NCBI GenBank assembly: GCA_903813345.2
Contig: CAIIXF020000013.1
Coordinates: forward strand, 114,414 to 178,413
Reading direction: 5' to 3'
DNA length: 64,000 nt
Source: Owenia fusiformis
Lineage: Eukaryota > Annelida > Polychaeta > Sabellida > Oweniidae
In this document: in pieces, positions 36,909 to 50,668 of the stretch
Layout of the letters: each line of letters starts with the position of its first letter
Numbering within the stretch: position 1 is the first letter of the stretch
Notes under the pieces: generated by a model
Database searches by the model: none
Seen by the model: only the letters and a program-made list of their open reading frames with translations
Told to the model about the DNA's origin: nothing
Position numbers and translations under genes: made by a program

Positions 36909-39146
36909 TTTTTTGGAAGGATAACCTACCGAAACCCATCACTTGCTTAGCCCTTGTTTTACACCATTCAATTTTCAGGAAATTTGAAATTTGTTGCTTT
37001 AGCCATGAGTTCAGTGTAGCATCGCCATTCAAGTCATGAGGAACTGACAAACTCAATACTATAAGCATCAGAAGCATAATACATTTGAGTGCTGTACAGC
37101 AATAGTGTACACTCACCTTGTATTATTGCAAAGCTCTTTACAATGATAGCTCTGCCTCCTAGATGACGTGGTTCTAGAGCTGCATGTTCCCTGCTGCTGC
37201 CCTCGCCATAGTTCTCATCTCCTTCTACAACCCATGAAAGTCCATTGGCCTGTATCAAAAGAGCAGCATGTTTGAAACTCTTAATTTCACATGTAATGTA
37301 TGCATTAAAAATATGTTATTTACAATGTCCAAGACAACAAATGCATATGTATCAGGCTCCTAGTGACCTTTTGTTACTTTGAAACTGGAAAGGGGTTCAC
37401 TCTAACCCCCTTGGCTACAGGCTTGTGGTACACCATCATACTCTCCAGTCAGATTATTACTACTTTTCAACTATCAATTTTACTACCTCCAACCAAAACC
37501 TGTGAAGTTCATTTGCCGGCAGAAAATACAAAAGGCATGAACATATCTTCTATATTTCAACAATTTAAATAGAAGACTATACTAACCCTATGAGTAAATT
37601 GTTTGATATGTTGTCAAGATGTCCTCTGTATTTCAACAAACACAGCATAGAAATACTGTATATCATTATGTTTGGATAACTGAAATACAAACAGATATTT
37701 TAGTGACATTCCGGTACATTACAAAGGCAACACGATTAAACATCACAGCTTCTAACAAATTATTTACTAAGAACTATTGGTAATGATTTGTAATACTGAT
37801 CGAGATCTACTACACTGATGAGCTTACATTATCAGCCACTAGTCATGCCCCATTACCCTCATTTACAATACATTAATAACCGTAAACTAAGGAAACATGT
37901 ACTGATCATTAAGTCATAGCACTTCTTGTGATTTGTCTTTGACCTATGACTACTGACCTATACCGGCGATTACTAGAGTGCTGCTAACTCGATAAAAGGC
38001 TGGCGCTGGCTAGAATTGTCTATGGTTCTAGCCAGGATAAAGATACCAGTTCTTCAACTCGACAATGGGAAGAACTGCTCTACCGTAGTGACTAATATGT
38101 CATGATTGACATCTAAAGAGTCAATAAAAGATATACATATACTGAACATTAAGTAAATACCTTGATTAGAATACCCATAATTATCTTCCAGATCTTTGCC
38201 AGACCATTTCTCAAATGGTGTCAGTAGTTGTAGATGCTTACTTTCAGGGGATACGTCCACTTGGAGACTAGAGCCCTCTGCTGGTAGTTCCTGGTATGTG
38301 TCCTGACCTGGAAGGTTGTCACCATATGGTGTGCCTAGCATGAACTTGGAACCTAAATAAATATGTTCATCACCATATGGTGTGTCTTCTAGCATAAACT
38401 CTCAACCTAGATAAATATTAGGTAGTAAGCTAGCACCCAAAAATGTATTAGTTTGTGAACAAATTGAAATTCTTATGTATTTTTATGTGATACCTCAGAA
38501 AATTTTTGTCTGACGCGCCATATCCGGGGCGAACATTGTCAAATTGGGGTTTTCGACCCTAAAATGGAAAACTACAGGGGGTACTTTATCATCATTGAAT
38601 AAATCATTCAGTTGGTCTTCAATCATCATGATAATTGTGCTGAGAGTTGATGAGATCGTTTTGAGGTAAATATAGTCTAATTGATTTCACATCAACAACT
38701 GAATACTACAGTAGTATGTTTCAAGATTGTGGGAACCACAATTTTCGTTCAAAATATCCTTAATTTTGACAAAACCTGAACATGTACATCATGTAGAATA
38801 TGGATTTTTCACGAATTCGGATCAATAGATATCAGAACATTTTAGCACACTCAAAATAACCAGTACAGATCAAACATTTAAATTTTCCAAACTTTAATAC
38901 TGATAGAAGTAAAGGTCCCAGCCTCGTTTTGGTTTTCAAAATCTTGTAGAATCTGCGATTTGGAGGATGCATTGAATGATACGTTTAGAAGCTTATATTT
39001 CTTTTAAAATATTCAAATAGATTTGAATAATCATCTTCAATTTCCTCCCGATAATCGATCCATTATAGATAAATTAATCGAAACAAGCATTCAGGTGTTT
39101 TAGGATACAAAAACAAAACAGAACAGATGTATGATAATTAGAGGTT

Positions 39147-39264
39147 ATGTCACTATCGTTGCATATATGCCCGAGAGTTTCAGTGATAAACATGTATGGC
39201 CTGACCTCCAGGGAGGGACATTGATCACTGAGAACCGAGGGCATATGTGCAACTATAGTGACAT
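39147..39264. repeat. Hairpin with ~50-bp arms (right copy)
   Basis: This is the mirror of 9597-9712. Its outer bases (ATGTCACTATCGTTGCATAT and the complement) and overall arm length are kept, with small loop differences. Confidence 0.58.
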
Positions 39265-40317
39265 AAATGATTTATAACATACCTATGATGATCTAGTCTG
39301 ATCAGAGACTACTGTTTTCTTATCTAATTGTCTAGCTATGGTTCGGAAATGATGATTTATCCCCATGTTTGTATCTTACGAGTCAATTTGACCTGGGCCT
39401 AATGTATGACGTAGTTCCAGCGCTTGACCAATCAGAAAGTTAGCGGGCGCGGGCTTTTCAAAAGTTATATTGGCCCGCTGTCTTGTGAACACTCTACACT
39501 ATACCTCATCATAGCTATGTTATAATGATAATTATTGACATATGATAAACATACCATTATGGGCAGTGAGTTCATCTATGAGTGGGCTGGTGATGTCACA
39601 AAAGTATGAGTGGCAAATTTGGCATCATTGCGACAAGTTAAGTTCCTGTTATATCACCCTTCTTGACATCACGTTTGTCAAGCACCATACCAACTGCCTC
39701 TCCAAGAACAACTGCCTACAATAAAGAAACAAACATATCGGCCATCATTGTAAATTCAAAGCCACATCTGATTCATAGTATTTCAGCTAATCTAAATCTA
39801 AATTCCTAAGTTTATCAACATGGAAAAAGATGATTATGACATATCACACAAACATAGCTGCAACAAATGACTTGTGTTTGCTTAGAAAGGTTAAGGCGCT
39901 TGATCATTATGTTCAAGAGATGTTTGTTAAACTGATTCAATAGTTTTGTAAAATGAGTTATTATTGTCCATACACGGTCTGCTCTGTCTTAAGAAACAAG
40001 CCATATGCATATGAACAGCTCAAAGTATTGCTTTGATTTTTCCAGACATACATGTACCTGTCCATCTCTTTCAATGGTAGCTCTGATCTGTTCTGAGCCA
40101 GGTGTGATTGTGAATGCAGCCTTGGCCTTGACACCTTTATCCAAACACTGCTTGGCTATAGCTGCAGATCTGCTCATTTCTTCATAACTGCTGTTGGTAC
40201 AACTTCCAATCAGACCTAAACATTAAAATCAATAGAGTTAGCATTACAGAATTCAAATTTTTATATGTACTCAAAAGATTGTATGAAATTTTCAAAATGA
40301 AATTACTTTATTATTTA

Positions 40318-40888
40318 CAGGTTGAGCCAAAAAATGTAACCCTAACGAATCTTAATAACTCAGTCATCCAGTATGGGTATTGAGTCATATTTGGCACAAC
40401 TGACCCTTGTTCAATGTACTTTCATTCTTCTAAGTTTCATTTTTCTACTCAAAAGGTTATGATTTTATGGCCATTTTACAAAACATGCTCCAAATGCCAA
40501 AACATACCAAAACCACCCAATATGAATCGCCAAAATTTTACCTTTGGGGCTATTTCAAATATAATGTTTACATTAAAAACTCTAGAAGCATCAGAGAGTT
40601 GAAACAAGATATTAGAAGGGAAATGAGAGCCTTTACACAAGATATTTGTGAGCGTGTAGTCAAAAAACTTCACCCGATGTGTTAAATTTGATTCAAAACA
40701 CAAGACTGTCATTTTGAGGATGTTTTTTAAAATGGCTATAAAATCATGACCACTTTGAGTGGACCCATGAAACTTAGTAAAATGAAAAACATTGAACAAG
40801 GGTAACTTGTGCCAAATATGATTTTAACCCCATACTGGATAAGGAAATTATAAAGATTCGTTTGGGTTACATTTTTTGGCTCGCCCTG
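40318..40888 (+). mobile_element. Truncated mariner-type element with transposase C-terminal relic (right copy)
   Basis: This is the mirror of 7292-7862, with the same 571-bp length and TA flanks (40316-40317 and 40889-40890). The transposase relic lies on the plus strand at 40467-40685 and still reads FYLWGYFKYNVYIKN. Only substitutions distinguish it from the left copy. Confidence 0.72.
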
Positions 40889-41984
40889 TACTTGGGTGGT
40901 TCTGTCAGATTTCAATGTTATTTCGCAATCTTATTGTATCTTAAGACAGAATTAATTCAATATTCAGGAAGTTCATATAAACTTCCTACATAGATACCAT
41001 GTGGGGTAACTCTCAAAATATTTTTCTAGACAAGCTGTAACATTGAAATGAAGTTGCTACATACCAACTTTGATGTCCAAAGGCCAGTCATTCTTCTTGG
41101 TTCTGTCTCCACGCGTCTGTATGGGATGTGAAAGTCAGAAGTGAATGGACCATAGACATGGGGCTCAAACTGGAATACAGAAAATAGCAATTCGAAATTT
41201 GAATTGTTCCATCATTTATAATATGGCAACTGGCACAGATGCTTTATTTTTTCAACCATACTATTAAAAGTTATGAAATTAAAACTGATATTACAACACA
41301 AACAGATAATAATTAAATGAAAACACAGAATTAAACTCCGTGCCAAGAACTGATGGCCAAGAACTGATGAAAAGTCAGTCCAACCCAGTAGGGATTGAAC
41401 CTACTATCCCAGATACATAAGTACCTACGACTACACAATACTTCAGGCTTTGGCATTCTATCCATGAATTAATCTATTACAGATGTGCTCACTTTATTAT
41501 GCTTAACTCACTCAGATTTATCTCAATAAGCTGATCATATTAACATCATTTATCTGCAGCAAGGAGATCTTGCCTCACATCATCAGCAGTCTCACCTATA
41601 CCTGCAGCCAATACACAATACAATGTTAATATTACATACTTCTCACAGGACAGATTGCTATAAAGTAATGATAAAAAGGATTGGACAGAAGGGTTATGCC
41701 TATGATAAGCCTCTCCGAGTGAATAGCAATGCTTTAAATGCCCCATATAAACTTATATCATAGTCTTATCATGAAAAAGTAATATTTGAATGATTAAACT
41801 ATATGTCAAACTTTGCATGGTGCCTTTAACCATGTCTTACTCCAATGATTAGAGAACAATGGACATGATTAACTTTTGAAAGACTATCTTGAAACTAGAC
41901 AACAGCAACGCCAAAGCATAGCAAATCCCATTGAACAGCCAAGGCTGGCATACTAACAAACAAAGAATATAGCAAAAATAATGG

Positions 41985-42480
41985 CGACCTTCTACCAAAA
42001 GTGGCATTAGACAGTGTGCCATGCTTATAGTATTCACATACCAAATATGAACAAAATCACTCCACTACTTTTCGAGTTACAGCAAAAATCATAAAATAAC
42101 GAGTAAAGGCCCCCTTTTTCAAGATGGCTGCCATGTGCTTCTTTAATATTTACATTTCTAGCTTTATTAATGTCCTTTATAACTTTTTACATATAAAACA
42201 TATTGCTATTACAGTTTTACATATTGCACCTAAATAACTGTAAAATCGGCATTAAAATGGCCACCATTTTTAAATGAGCGGCCATTTTGAAAATCGGCTT
42301 TCGAGCAGAACTTTTAAAACCATAGGGTATATGTGTACAAAATATGAACAAAATCGGGTCAACTGTATTTGAGTTATTGCCTGGACGGATATATGTACGT
42401 ACGTACGGACGGATGGACGGACGGACGGACAGGCAGACGGACGGAGGTGCTCCCTATATCCCTCCGAACTTTCTTCTTTT
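41985..42480 (-). repeat. Right-arm copy of the ATCCCATCGAAC tandem-core repeat, contracted
   Basis: This is the mirror of 5365-6165. Only about one of the 150-bp units remains, and the head lacks its outer half (the sequence passes from TCCGAACTTT directly to TTGACAGTATAC). The array is about 340 bp shorter than on the left. Confidence 0.62.
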
Positions 42481-43979
42481 GACAGTATACATTATACATT
42501 TTCACCATGTTTGGTCAGTCATCGGTGAGGGTATAACAAATACATGTATACCTGATCTGTTGGTGGCATCAAAATATGCTTTCATACAGTGGTTGTACGG
42601 AAGCACAGATGTTGCAGCACCTATTTCAGCACCCATGTTCCATATTGTATCCATACCTAAACAGTAATAAACACATGTTTAAAGGTTGATTGCCTGGAAA
42701 TATTTACACAATTGAACATGTTGAACAACTAATATACATACTTTTTGTGGCTTGGTTGAATGGCTATGAATCCCAAGTTCCGATGTGTCTCATCAAGAAG
42801 ACAATAGAGTGACAGAGATTATGTCAAGCGGAGTTTATAATTTTTGTGCGAATTTTCTTCTTGGATCGAACAATTTCATTTTAATTTGATTAACTTATAT
42901 TACGATAGGTGGCAAAAGGTCTCAAGGTAGGTCACGTGACACAAAACAACAGATCATATGACTGCTCAGCTTCAATTTTGCTCTCGCAGTCGAAACTGAA
43001 ACTTCTTTCATCAATATCTAGGTTATTTTTTCAGCCTCCAGTATTTTGACAAAAGTAAGTTCAGGTCATAGCCATTCTTCGGGGCACATTTGAGGCACCA
43101 ACGATTTATTGAGTTTTTCTAAGGAATTATTCCCGATTTCCAGCTATTGCACCTTTAATTGATTAGTTATGTTTTTGGTATTATAGAATAAAGGGACTTA
43201 TTTTCCAAACACTGGCTATGATACTGAACAGTATAAAATATAATTATTCATACTCATGTACATGTATGATCAAAATCTTTTGATGCATTTTTATTTTTTT
43301 TCTACTTAAAATGCAATTTTAAAGTGCACAAATATAAATCACTTGAAACAAGAATATGCACATATAGTAAAACAAGTGGAAGATATTTGAAAATACTTGA
43401 AGTGGTTTACCTTTACAAGATATGGAGTGCAAGCCTGGGCCAAAGTATTCTATAATGGCTCCTGTGCCTCCTTTAACTGTGAGGATTGCCTGTCACCTTA
43501 AGGATACCATCCTTTGGTGAGGTCCACTCACTCAACTCTCCTGTCAGCTTAACTCCAATCATCTACAGTCAAAACATAAACATGTACCATATTCTCCCTA
43601 ATGAGTCCTGACAGTGCAGTTTTCAAATTAAAATCTAAAAGAAAAAAAATTTAGATTGATATCTTGTTGTGTCAATAATTGGAACTAATGCATTAAATTT
43701 TGTGTTTTCTTGAGTTGTTTGTGCACTCACTGGAACTGTTCGCTCATTAGAGAATATGGTAATTTTACATTGAGTTACCGTAACAAAGTTAGTATATTAG
43801 TACACAGAATTCATGTTTCTTATAATTTTTGATGGAACAAATCGTGAAACTTTGTGGGTTGGTTCTGTATGGTATTTCAAGCAATTTTAGTCGAGTGAAC
43901 AAAGATGTACAAGCCTCATTTTGGAAAATGTCATGTTATACCCCTCAGCCATTTTCAGGGAGGGGGTCAAAAATGAAAC

Positions 43980-45641
43980 AAGAACACAAATGTGTACAAT
44001 ATGTCCCCACCAATGGGTGATCCTGTCAAATGGTTATCCTGAAAATGAGTAGACAAGACTTTACCATTACAATTTTGGGACGGAAAATGCAAATGACCAC
44101 CTTAAAATTTAGCCAGAATGCCAAAAAAATAGTCAGCTCTAGATGTTCATACTAGAAACCATCCCTGAAAATTTGAAATTGATCAGTCAAACAGTAAACC
44201 AGAAAACGCGTAAACAAGACTTTACAGAAAAGATTTTAGGACAGAAAAATCCAAAATGGCTGCCTTGACATTTGCCCAGAATGCCTAACAAGAACATAAA
44301 TGTGTACAAAATGTCCCCACCTATGGGTGATCCCATCCAATGGTTATCCTAAAAATGAGACAAGACTTTACCGACACAACTTGAGGACAGAATATCCAAA
44401 ATGGCCACCTTTAAATTAACCTAGAATGCCCAAAAATTAGTCAGTTCACCCCTGAAAAGTTGAAATTGATCCCTCACACAGTTAACCAGAAAACATGTAA
44501 ACAAGACTTTACAAACAAGATTTTAGGACGGAAAATCCAAAATGGCTGCCTTGACATTTATCCACAATACCAAAAAACTAATCTCTTCTAGATTTTCATA
44601 CTCAGAATCATCCCTGAAAACTTGAAATTGATCTACCAAACAGTTCACCTGGAAATGCGCAGACAAAACTTAACAGACAAGATTTTAGGACAGAAAATCC
44701 AAAATGGCTACCTTGACATTTACCCAGACTGCCAAAAAACTGATCAGATCTAGATTTTCATACTAAGAATCATCCCTGAAAATTTGAAATTGATCTACCA
44801 CAGAGTTTACCTAAAAACGCGTAGACAAGACTTTACGGGGAAGATTTAAAGATGGAAAATCCAAAATGGCTGCCTTGACATTTATCCAGAATGCCAAAGA
44901 ACTAATCAGATCTAGATTTTCATCCTAGGAATCATTCCTGAAAATTTGAAATTGATCTACCGATTAGTTCATCTGGAAATGCGTAGACAAGACTTTACAG
45001 ACAAGATTTTAGGACGGAAAATCCAAAATGGCTGCCTTGACATTTACCCAGAATGCCCAAAAACTAATCAGATCTAGATTTTCATACTAAGAATCATCCC
45101 TGAACATTTGAAATTGATCTACCAAACAGTTCACCTGAAAATGCGTAAAAAAGACTTTAAAGACAAGATGGACGGAAAAATCCAAAATGGCCGACAATAA
45201 AAAAGTGATTATGAGTTTTTGCTGATTTATTTTTACAAAATTATCACATATAACTACTGTTAACAATAACATAGGCTTTTACAACAAAGTACACCTGACC
45301 TGTATGTACAGACGGACGGACAGACAGATAGACAGACAACCAGACGGACGGACGCGCCTAGGCCGACAATATGGCCCCACACTATGTGGTGGGGAGATAA
45401 AAAGCAACAGTGAAGCCGTTTTTCTTGAAGTTTGCAGACAAGGATTTTAGCATTTGACTTCAAAATGGCTGACAGGAAGTAGGTATCGAGTTAATTTTTT
45501 TCATCCACATCTGTAGGCATTCATAAGTTATCCCTGAAAATTTGAAGGTGATATCTGTAGCGGTTTTGGAGAAAACTGCCGGATGTACAGACAGACGGAC
45601 GCGCCTAGCCTGACAATATGGCCCCACACTATGTGGTGGGG
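43980..45641 (-). repeat. Right-arm copy of the CCCCACCACATAG tandem-core repeat
   Basis: This is the mirror of 1169-3830, with the tail at 43980-44030 and heads at about 45375-45394 and 45622-45641. The core array is nearly 1 kb shorter, so several 180-190-bp units are absent. This is the largest length difference between the arms. Confidence 0.7.
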
Positions 45642-46818
45642 ACATAAAAAATGAAGCAAAATGTGCACTTTTTCTATAATCAATTGCATTTTTTTGTATA
45701 TGGATGAAGATATTTTATTGTAAGTTAAAGATCTGTTACATCTTTTCCCAGCAACACAAAATGTAAAAATCAAAATATTTGCTCAATCTAAAATTGATTG
45801 AGTAGCTTCTAACAAGCTTTCGAACTTTGACACTGATATAATAAAATATGCTGAATCAGCACTTTTGAGCCTGAACTGTCGCCTGCAGGCAATAATAACA
45901 ATGCAACATAGACATTTCATCAATACTGATACAACTAATGCACAAAATATAACTAGTATGACAGTATGCTTTAATTTGACATTGATGTCTACTTACCCCC
46001 CCCCCCCTCCATAACCAAAGGCCAGATATTTAGTTAATTTTTTTCTTTTTTCTTATCTAATAAATCCTGTATGAACTCAAAAATGTTTACATGTATTGAG
46101 GCATGAATTATGTATTTCCTTGATTTTATTTCAGTTCTAGAACCATCTTGGAAGAGAAGATATACAATAACATGTAATTAGCATAGAACTTAAAGAATGT
46201 CTATATTATATTTGGACATCAAAGGGTTATACTCATACTTTTCTTTAGGCAGACATCATTAAAATAACTTATAAGCCTAAAATATAACATATTTAGATTG
46301 TGGCAATATAAGATTCCCCAGAATTAAGGAGGATTATTTTATTATAATTTTTTGAAATTTTACCCCTCTGAAAATTATGGGTGGGGGGTACAAAATCAAT
46401 TTTCTCCCCAAAAACAGCTCTAGAACTTTGTACATGCGGATAAAAATGTTTTAAATGGTTCACAGATCCACTAAATTAAATTTACGATTTGTTCCATCCA
46501 AAATCATAAGGGCCGTTTTTTTAATGAATTCGGTGTACTAATACCTGTTAATTCATAAATACATTCACTAAAATATAATTATCTCAGAAATAGCAATTAG
46601 AGGATAAGTTAGCTATGACTTACCTTTGGGCATTTCAGTTCCCAGGGTATATCAGCCACGACATCTACAGCATCAACGCTACTCAATATAGGCCCCTAAG
46701 ACCTCCTCCATTGGAGATGTGGCCGTCTGTACCGATCATCAAAAGACCTGGGAAAGCAGGATTCTCAAGGACAATCTATAATAGACAGGCAATACCTATT
46801 TATTTTGTTTACAAATAT

Positions 46819-47429
46819 TGTGAAAGATTAAATGTTCCAATTGTTTAGCTTTCATTATGCATTCATTCCCAAAGAGACAAATGTAATCTACATTTCACAA
46901 TTTAGAAAAGATTCCAGCATACACAAAGGGAGAATTAATTTCATTGAACAAAATAAACAATGAATGCACTCAAGTTGTTTCATTGGTTAATATCACAAAA
47001 TAAATAAATTCCTCATAGGAGACAGTAAGCCCTTTGACATTCAACAAGATTTTATAAAGATGTAACTGGTGAATGATTCCACTGCAAGGCTTCCAGAAGC
47101 CAACATCATACTGTACAAGTGGTATTTAATCTGAGTGGTTAATTTGTTGAATGGTCAAATTATATCATTTTCCTCAACTTAATTTTCCCAATGGCAAGAA
47201 ACTGTCAATCCTGACAGGAGAATACATCGGTAATCAGTATAAAGATAACAAATCATTTTCACTGGGAAACTTAAAACTTTGCCTATGACATGTATTCAAA
47301 ATTGAATAATATAATACATACTTTAAGACTACAAATATGGTTGGTCTTTTACACATGGTCAGTCTTTTACACATTTTCCTCAAATCCTGTTGTGATGTTA
47401 GCTGTGGAAAAAGCTTCGTAAAACCCATA
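46819..47429. other. Flank just outside the inverted duplication as seen in this window
   Basis: No gene was recognised. Continuation of the duplication beyond 46818 cannot be judged because the matching left sequence lies outside the window. No upstream aconitase exon is visible on the minus strand. Confidence 0.5.
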
Positions 47430-47960
47430 TGACTAGTGTCTACTTATTGTACTTACTAGTACCTTCCGGTTCATCCTGGGGGAAACTATGTCACATTTCA
47501 AGGTGTCACCTTATGGATTCTAGCTCACTCTGTGACAGCACCTCTGCCAGTGTCACTGCAGATCAGTGTGACATACACTTAGCTCCACACTAAAATTCAT
47601 AATGAAAATGCTGTTACTTTTAACAGTGTACATTAAACAATCCTAAGGAGCTTACATTTATGACTCAAACCTCTTTTTGTAATTTTTAAATAAAAATCAT
47701 GTGGATTTTTGAAAAGGCCAATTAATAAATCATAATAGCAGTTGCTATTCATCCAACACTAATTATCCATGTTAAATTAACTGATGAATGGATATTTGAT
47801 AATATATTAAGAGGTTATTTTCTTATTTGGCATCCACTTGATTTTAAAGCTTAACACATTGTAGAAATGTAGGAGCCACAGCCCTGTGCTCAGAGTGTAG
47901 ATTCCTTACAGGAATGGATATCCTGACTTTCAACCAAACATGTTTATTTGTAGTCTCAAA
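47430..47960. repeat. Degenerate direct repeat, copy 1
   Basis: It shares with 50045-50500 the ordered blocks TTCCRGTTCATCCTG, GTCACTGCAGATCAG, ACAATCCTWAGG, TTTTTGTAATTTTTAA and TTAACTGATGAATGGATAT. On the minus strand the first block could be an exon end (RMNWK before GTAAGT in copy 2), but this copy has no open frame. The end of the segment (GTGCTCAGAGTG, TATCCTGACTTTC) also resembles the tail of the repeat at 14390-14440. Confidence 0.45.
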
Positions 47961-48784
47961 CTTTGAGAAACTTGGCACAGCTTGTGAGCTAGTTTGATGA
48001 CCTTGAATATTTTACTTTTCAGAACTCTTGTGATTAAACTGACCAAAATTTGAATCCAAAATCAATTACATTTTTGAAGGTCAACTAAAGGTCAAATCTC
48101 AAATATAAGGTCATATTTGAACTGAAAAATAGGTTGAAATGAAACAGGTTGAAAAATAACCTATTTTTAACACATCAATCATCATTGACATCTAATATCT
48201 CAAAAACAGTAACAATTTAATGTTGAGCAATTTGAAGAGAATATAGTTACAATTAATTTATTACAAGAAATAATGAAGTATAAGGACTTTGAGAAACTTG
48301 GGAAACTTGCCATAGACTTGATATATGAGAAACTATTTTTTCAAATGTTATTGAGCAAAGAACAGGTCCATTTAACAGGCCATTGGTCCACTTAGACTTT
48401 TTCCAAAAAACTCATTATTCCATTTACCTTTAAAACTGATTGCAATTTGTAGATAAACCTTTTTTCTTGAGATGTGCAATTTCAAAAAGTGGCATTAGTT
48501 TTCAGTTTCTTTGAAAAATTGGCAGTAAGAACCCCTATCGCAAGGCTGTCTGAATATGGGTACACACCATGTTTACCATCAAAATAATACCAAAGCTTAT
48601 CATTACATACACTTTATTATATGGAACATATGGCATACAAGCATTCAGAGTAGAACATTTAACAAAATCTAGCTATTTATGAAGTTTAATAATGCAAATC
48701 TGGAAAACATTGTCATTTTTTGTTTACTTTTTTTATCAAGTTTTAGCATGGTGCTCATTTCCTTTCGTTGAAAATATAACCATC

Positions 48785-48880
48785 AGCCCACACTCCCACA
48801 AAAAAAGATATTGAAACTGTATAATGCAGAGACAGTAAAGTAGCTTCTCTGCAAATATCATTTTTGTGGGAGTGTGGGCT
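48785..48880. mobile_element. 96-bp miniature foldback element
   Basis: AGCCCACACTCCCACAAAAA at the left pairs with its complement ending at 48880, extending to GATATT, so about 28 bp of each end pairs around a 40-bp centre. The size and perfect ends suggest a very small MITE. No convincing target duplication is visible. Confidence 0.55.
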
Positions 48881-48987
48881 CACCACTAAAACTGAACTTT
48901 TATGATGAAAATACGGCTGACTGGTTTATGTTTTCAATATGGCTGCTAACCTGGACATACATGTACACTACATAACTGCATGTACAG

Positions 48988-49183
48988 ATTAGGCCATTCA
49001 AAATTAATTATATGTTTGCATTCTGATGAAGGGCCTTAATTATATTAATAAAAACTACAAAACCTTTATTTATTTAAAGGGTTTTATATATTAACAAGTA
49101 CAGAGTACATGGGAGCATTTTGTTTTTTCTGAAAACATGGAATTAAGTGACATTAATTACTAAAAATCTTTGAATGGCCTAAG
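48988..49183. mobile_element. Candidate ~195-bp TIR element
   Basis: TTAGGCCATTCAAA at about 48988 has its inverted copy ending TTTGAATGGCCTAAG at about 49183, with weaker AT-rich complementarity inside. It has no ORF and no clear target duplication. It could be a MITE or chance pairing. Confidence 0.35.
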
Positions 49184-50044
49184 TGTTTTTCTAAATAGGG
49201 AATAAGTAGAAATTATTTTAGGCAATCCTTTAAGTGTCATGCCATTTATACATGATGCTGCCTTAGATTTTATGATATATTTTGAAATTCAAATATGGGA
49301 ATTGCAAATTGGCAAATAACTTTAAAACTAAGTCTCCATACAGACATTTAATTTCAAATTCCAATGCAAATGCCAATAGGCATTTATTAAAAGTGACCCT
49401 ATAACTATTTAGAATATGGCAAACATGTTTAGAAAACTGGCGAGAAGCAATTGAAATAAGAAAATCCATTCTCATGGAAGTGCCCTTGTGTGCATTTAAC
49501 TGCAGCCATTTTATCCTAATTGCCCATGGGCATTTAAAATAATAATCACATCCTAACTCTCAAAACATGCTTATATTAGGATACTGTTGGAGTTTCAAAA
49601 GGCAACAAGAACATTCATTTTTGAAACAGGAAAATTTAGTCCCCCCCCAAAAAAAATGCCCATATGGGGATTTATTCTCAAAATTTTCATGTAATTGCCC
49701 GTGAGAATTTATTAAAAATATTTTTTTATTTCCATTCACATGTCTTATTATCAGTCACAATCAAATTAAGCCAATTGCTTTCATTTCTTGTGTTAGAAAA
49801 CAGCAAAATTTTGACAAAAATAGCAACTCTCAAAGTTGACCTTTAAACCACCCTAATGTCAAGGTCATATGTCAAAACTCTCAGAAATCACATTTTAAGT
49901 AATAAGTCATACTTCCTCTTCAATTCCATGTCAATATATACTTGTTTTGTAGGGGGGCTAAAAGAGGGGTTTACCGCCACCTGTCCTTTCAAGAACTGCA
50001 TAGCAGTCTTAATTTGTGCGGCCAATGACCAATGGCTTGGCTAT

Positions 50045-50500
50045 CACTTGTACTTACCTTCCAGTTCATCCTGAAGGAGACTATGTGACCTGCCCAGGTA
50101 TCACCTAATGGTTTGTTGCCATGGTCATGTCTCAGATCTGTCTATAAGAATAACAGTGCATCTAGCTCAATTGTGACAGCATCTTTGTCAGTGTCACTGC
50201 AGATCAGCGTGGTATCTACACTAAGTTACAGTCTAAAATGTATATTGAAAATACTGTTATACACGTGGTTTTTATAATCATGTTTTACTTTTAACAATGT
50301 AAATCAAACAATCCTTAGGGGTTGACATTTATGAATTAACTTTTTGTAATTTTTAATTAATTTATAAAAATTATGTAGCTTTTTGGAAATGGCTAAGTAA
50401 TTAATCATAATAGCAGTAGTTATTCTAACATCTAACATTAATTATCCATGTTTAATTAACTGATGAATGGATATATAGGGCCCCAGCCAGAGTTTGAAAG
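50045..50500. repeat. Degenerate direct repeat, copy 2
   Basis: This is the partner of 47430-47960, separated by about 2.6 kb. Its minus strand has an exon-like open piece ending PLGDTWAGHIVSFRMNWK before GTAAGT at about 50056, preceded by an in-frame stop about 40 codons upstream. No protein family was recognised. It may be a dispersed repeat or an exon relic. Confidence 0.4.
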
Positions 50501-50668
50501 TATTGTTTAACCATCTAAATAAAACATATCATTACTTTAAAAGCTGTATTGGAAATTTTCTGAAAAAAGTTGACTTAATTTTGAAAAAAAGTTATTGATA
50601 TTTAATTTTTGAAATTTTAGCAGCAAAAGTTTAAATTTATTGACAATCAAATACAGCACTTTCCACTT

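Larger units (their letters stand above)
35218..46775 (-). pseudogene. ACO2: Mitochondrial aconitase-like unprocessed pseudogene, right copy
   Basis: This is the mirror copy of the left pseudogene, read on the minus strand. Exons lie at 46624-46775, 43411-43562, 42552-42656, 41507-41601, 41065-41169, 40058-40215, 39555-39715, 38161-38352, about 37587-37680, 37117-37249 and 35218-35335. It keeps several ancestral states lost on the left: an intact [14 protein letters not shown] reading in 40058-40215, the GQDTYQ segment in 38161-38352, and [14 protein letters not shown] in 35218-35335. It shares the first-exon frame break, the two stops and lost donor in 41507-41601, and the missing ACGPC segment. 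It has private lesions: one extra base in 43411-43562 and one missing base in 41065-41169. No exons upstream of 46775 were recognised out to 53 kb. Confidence 0.88.
26595..46818 (-). repeat. Right arm of the ~20-kb inverted duplication
   Basis: This is the reverse complement of 1-20826. Its inner end coincides exactly with the end of the 500-N gap and lies inside the LINE fragment, with no natural boundary visible there. Present only here are a 722-bp foldback element at 26681-27402, about 380 bp inside a TA microsatellite at 28008-28410, and a mariner-type TIR element at 33055-33680. Several tandem arrays are shorter than in the left arm. The mixture of shared old insertions and private young ones fits either two haplotypes or an old duplication. 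Confidence 0.93.
47961..50044. other. Intergenic stretch with small TIR elements
   Basis: No gene is supported. Short elements at 48785-48880 and about 48988-49183 are listed separately. The rest is AT-rich sequence without features that I can identify. Confidence 0.5.
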
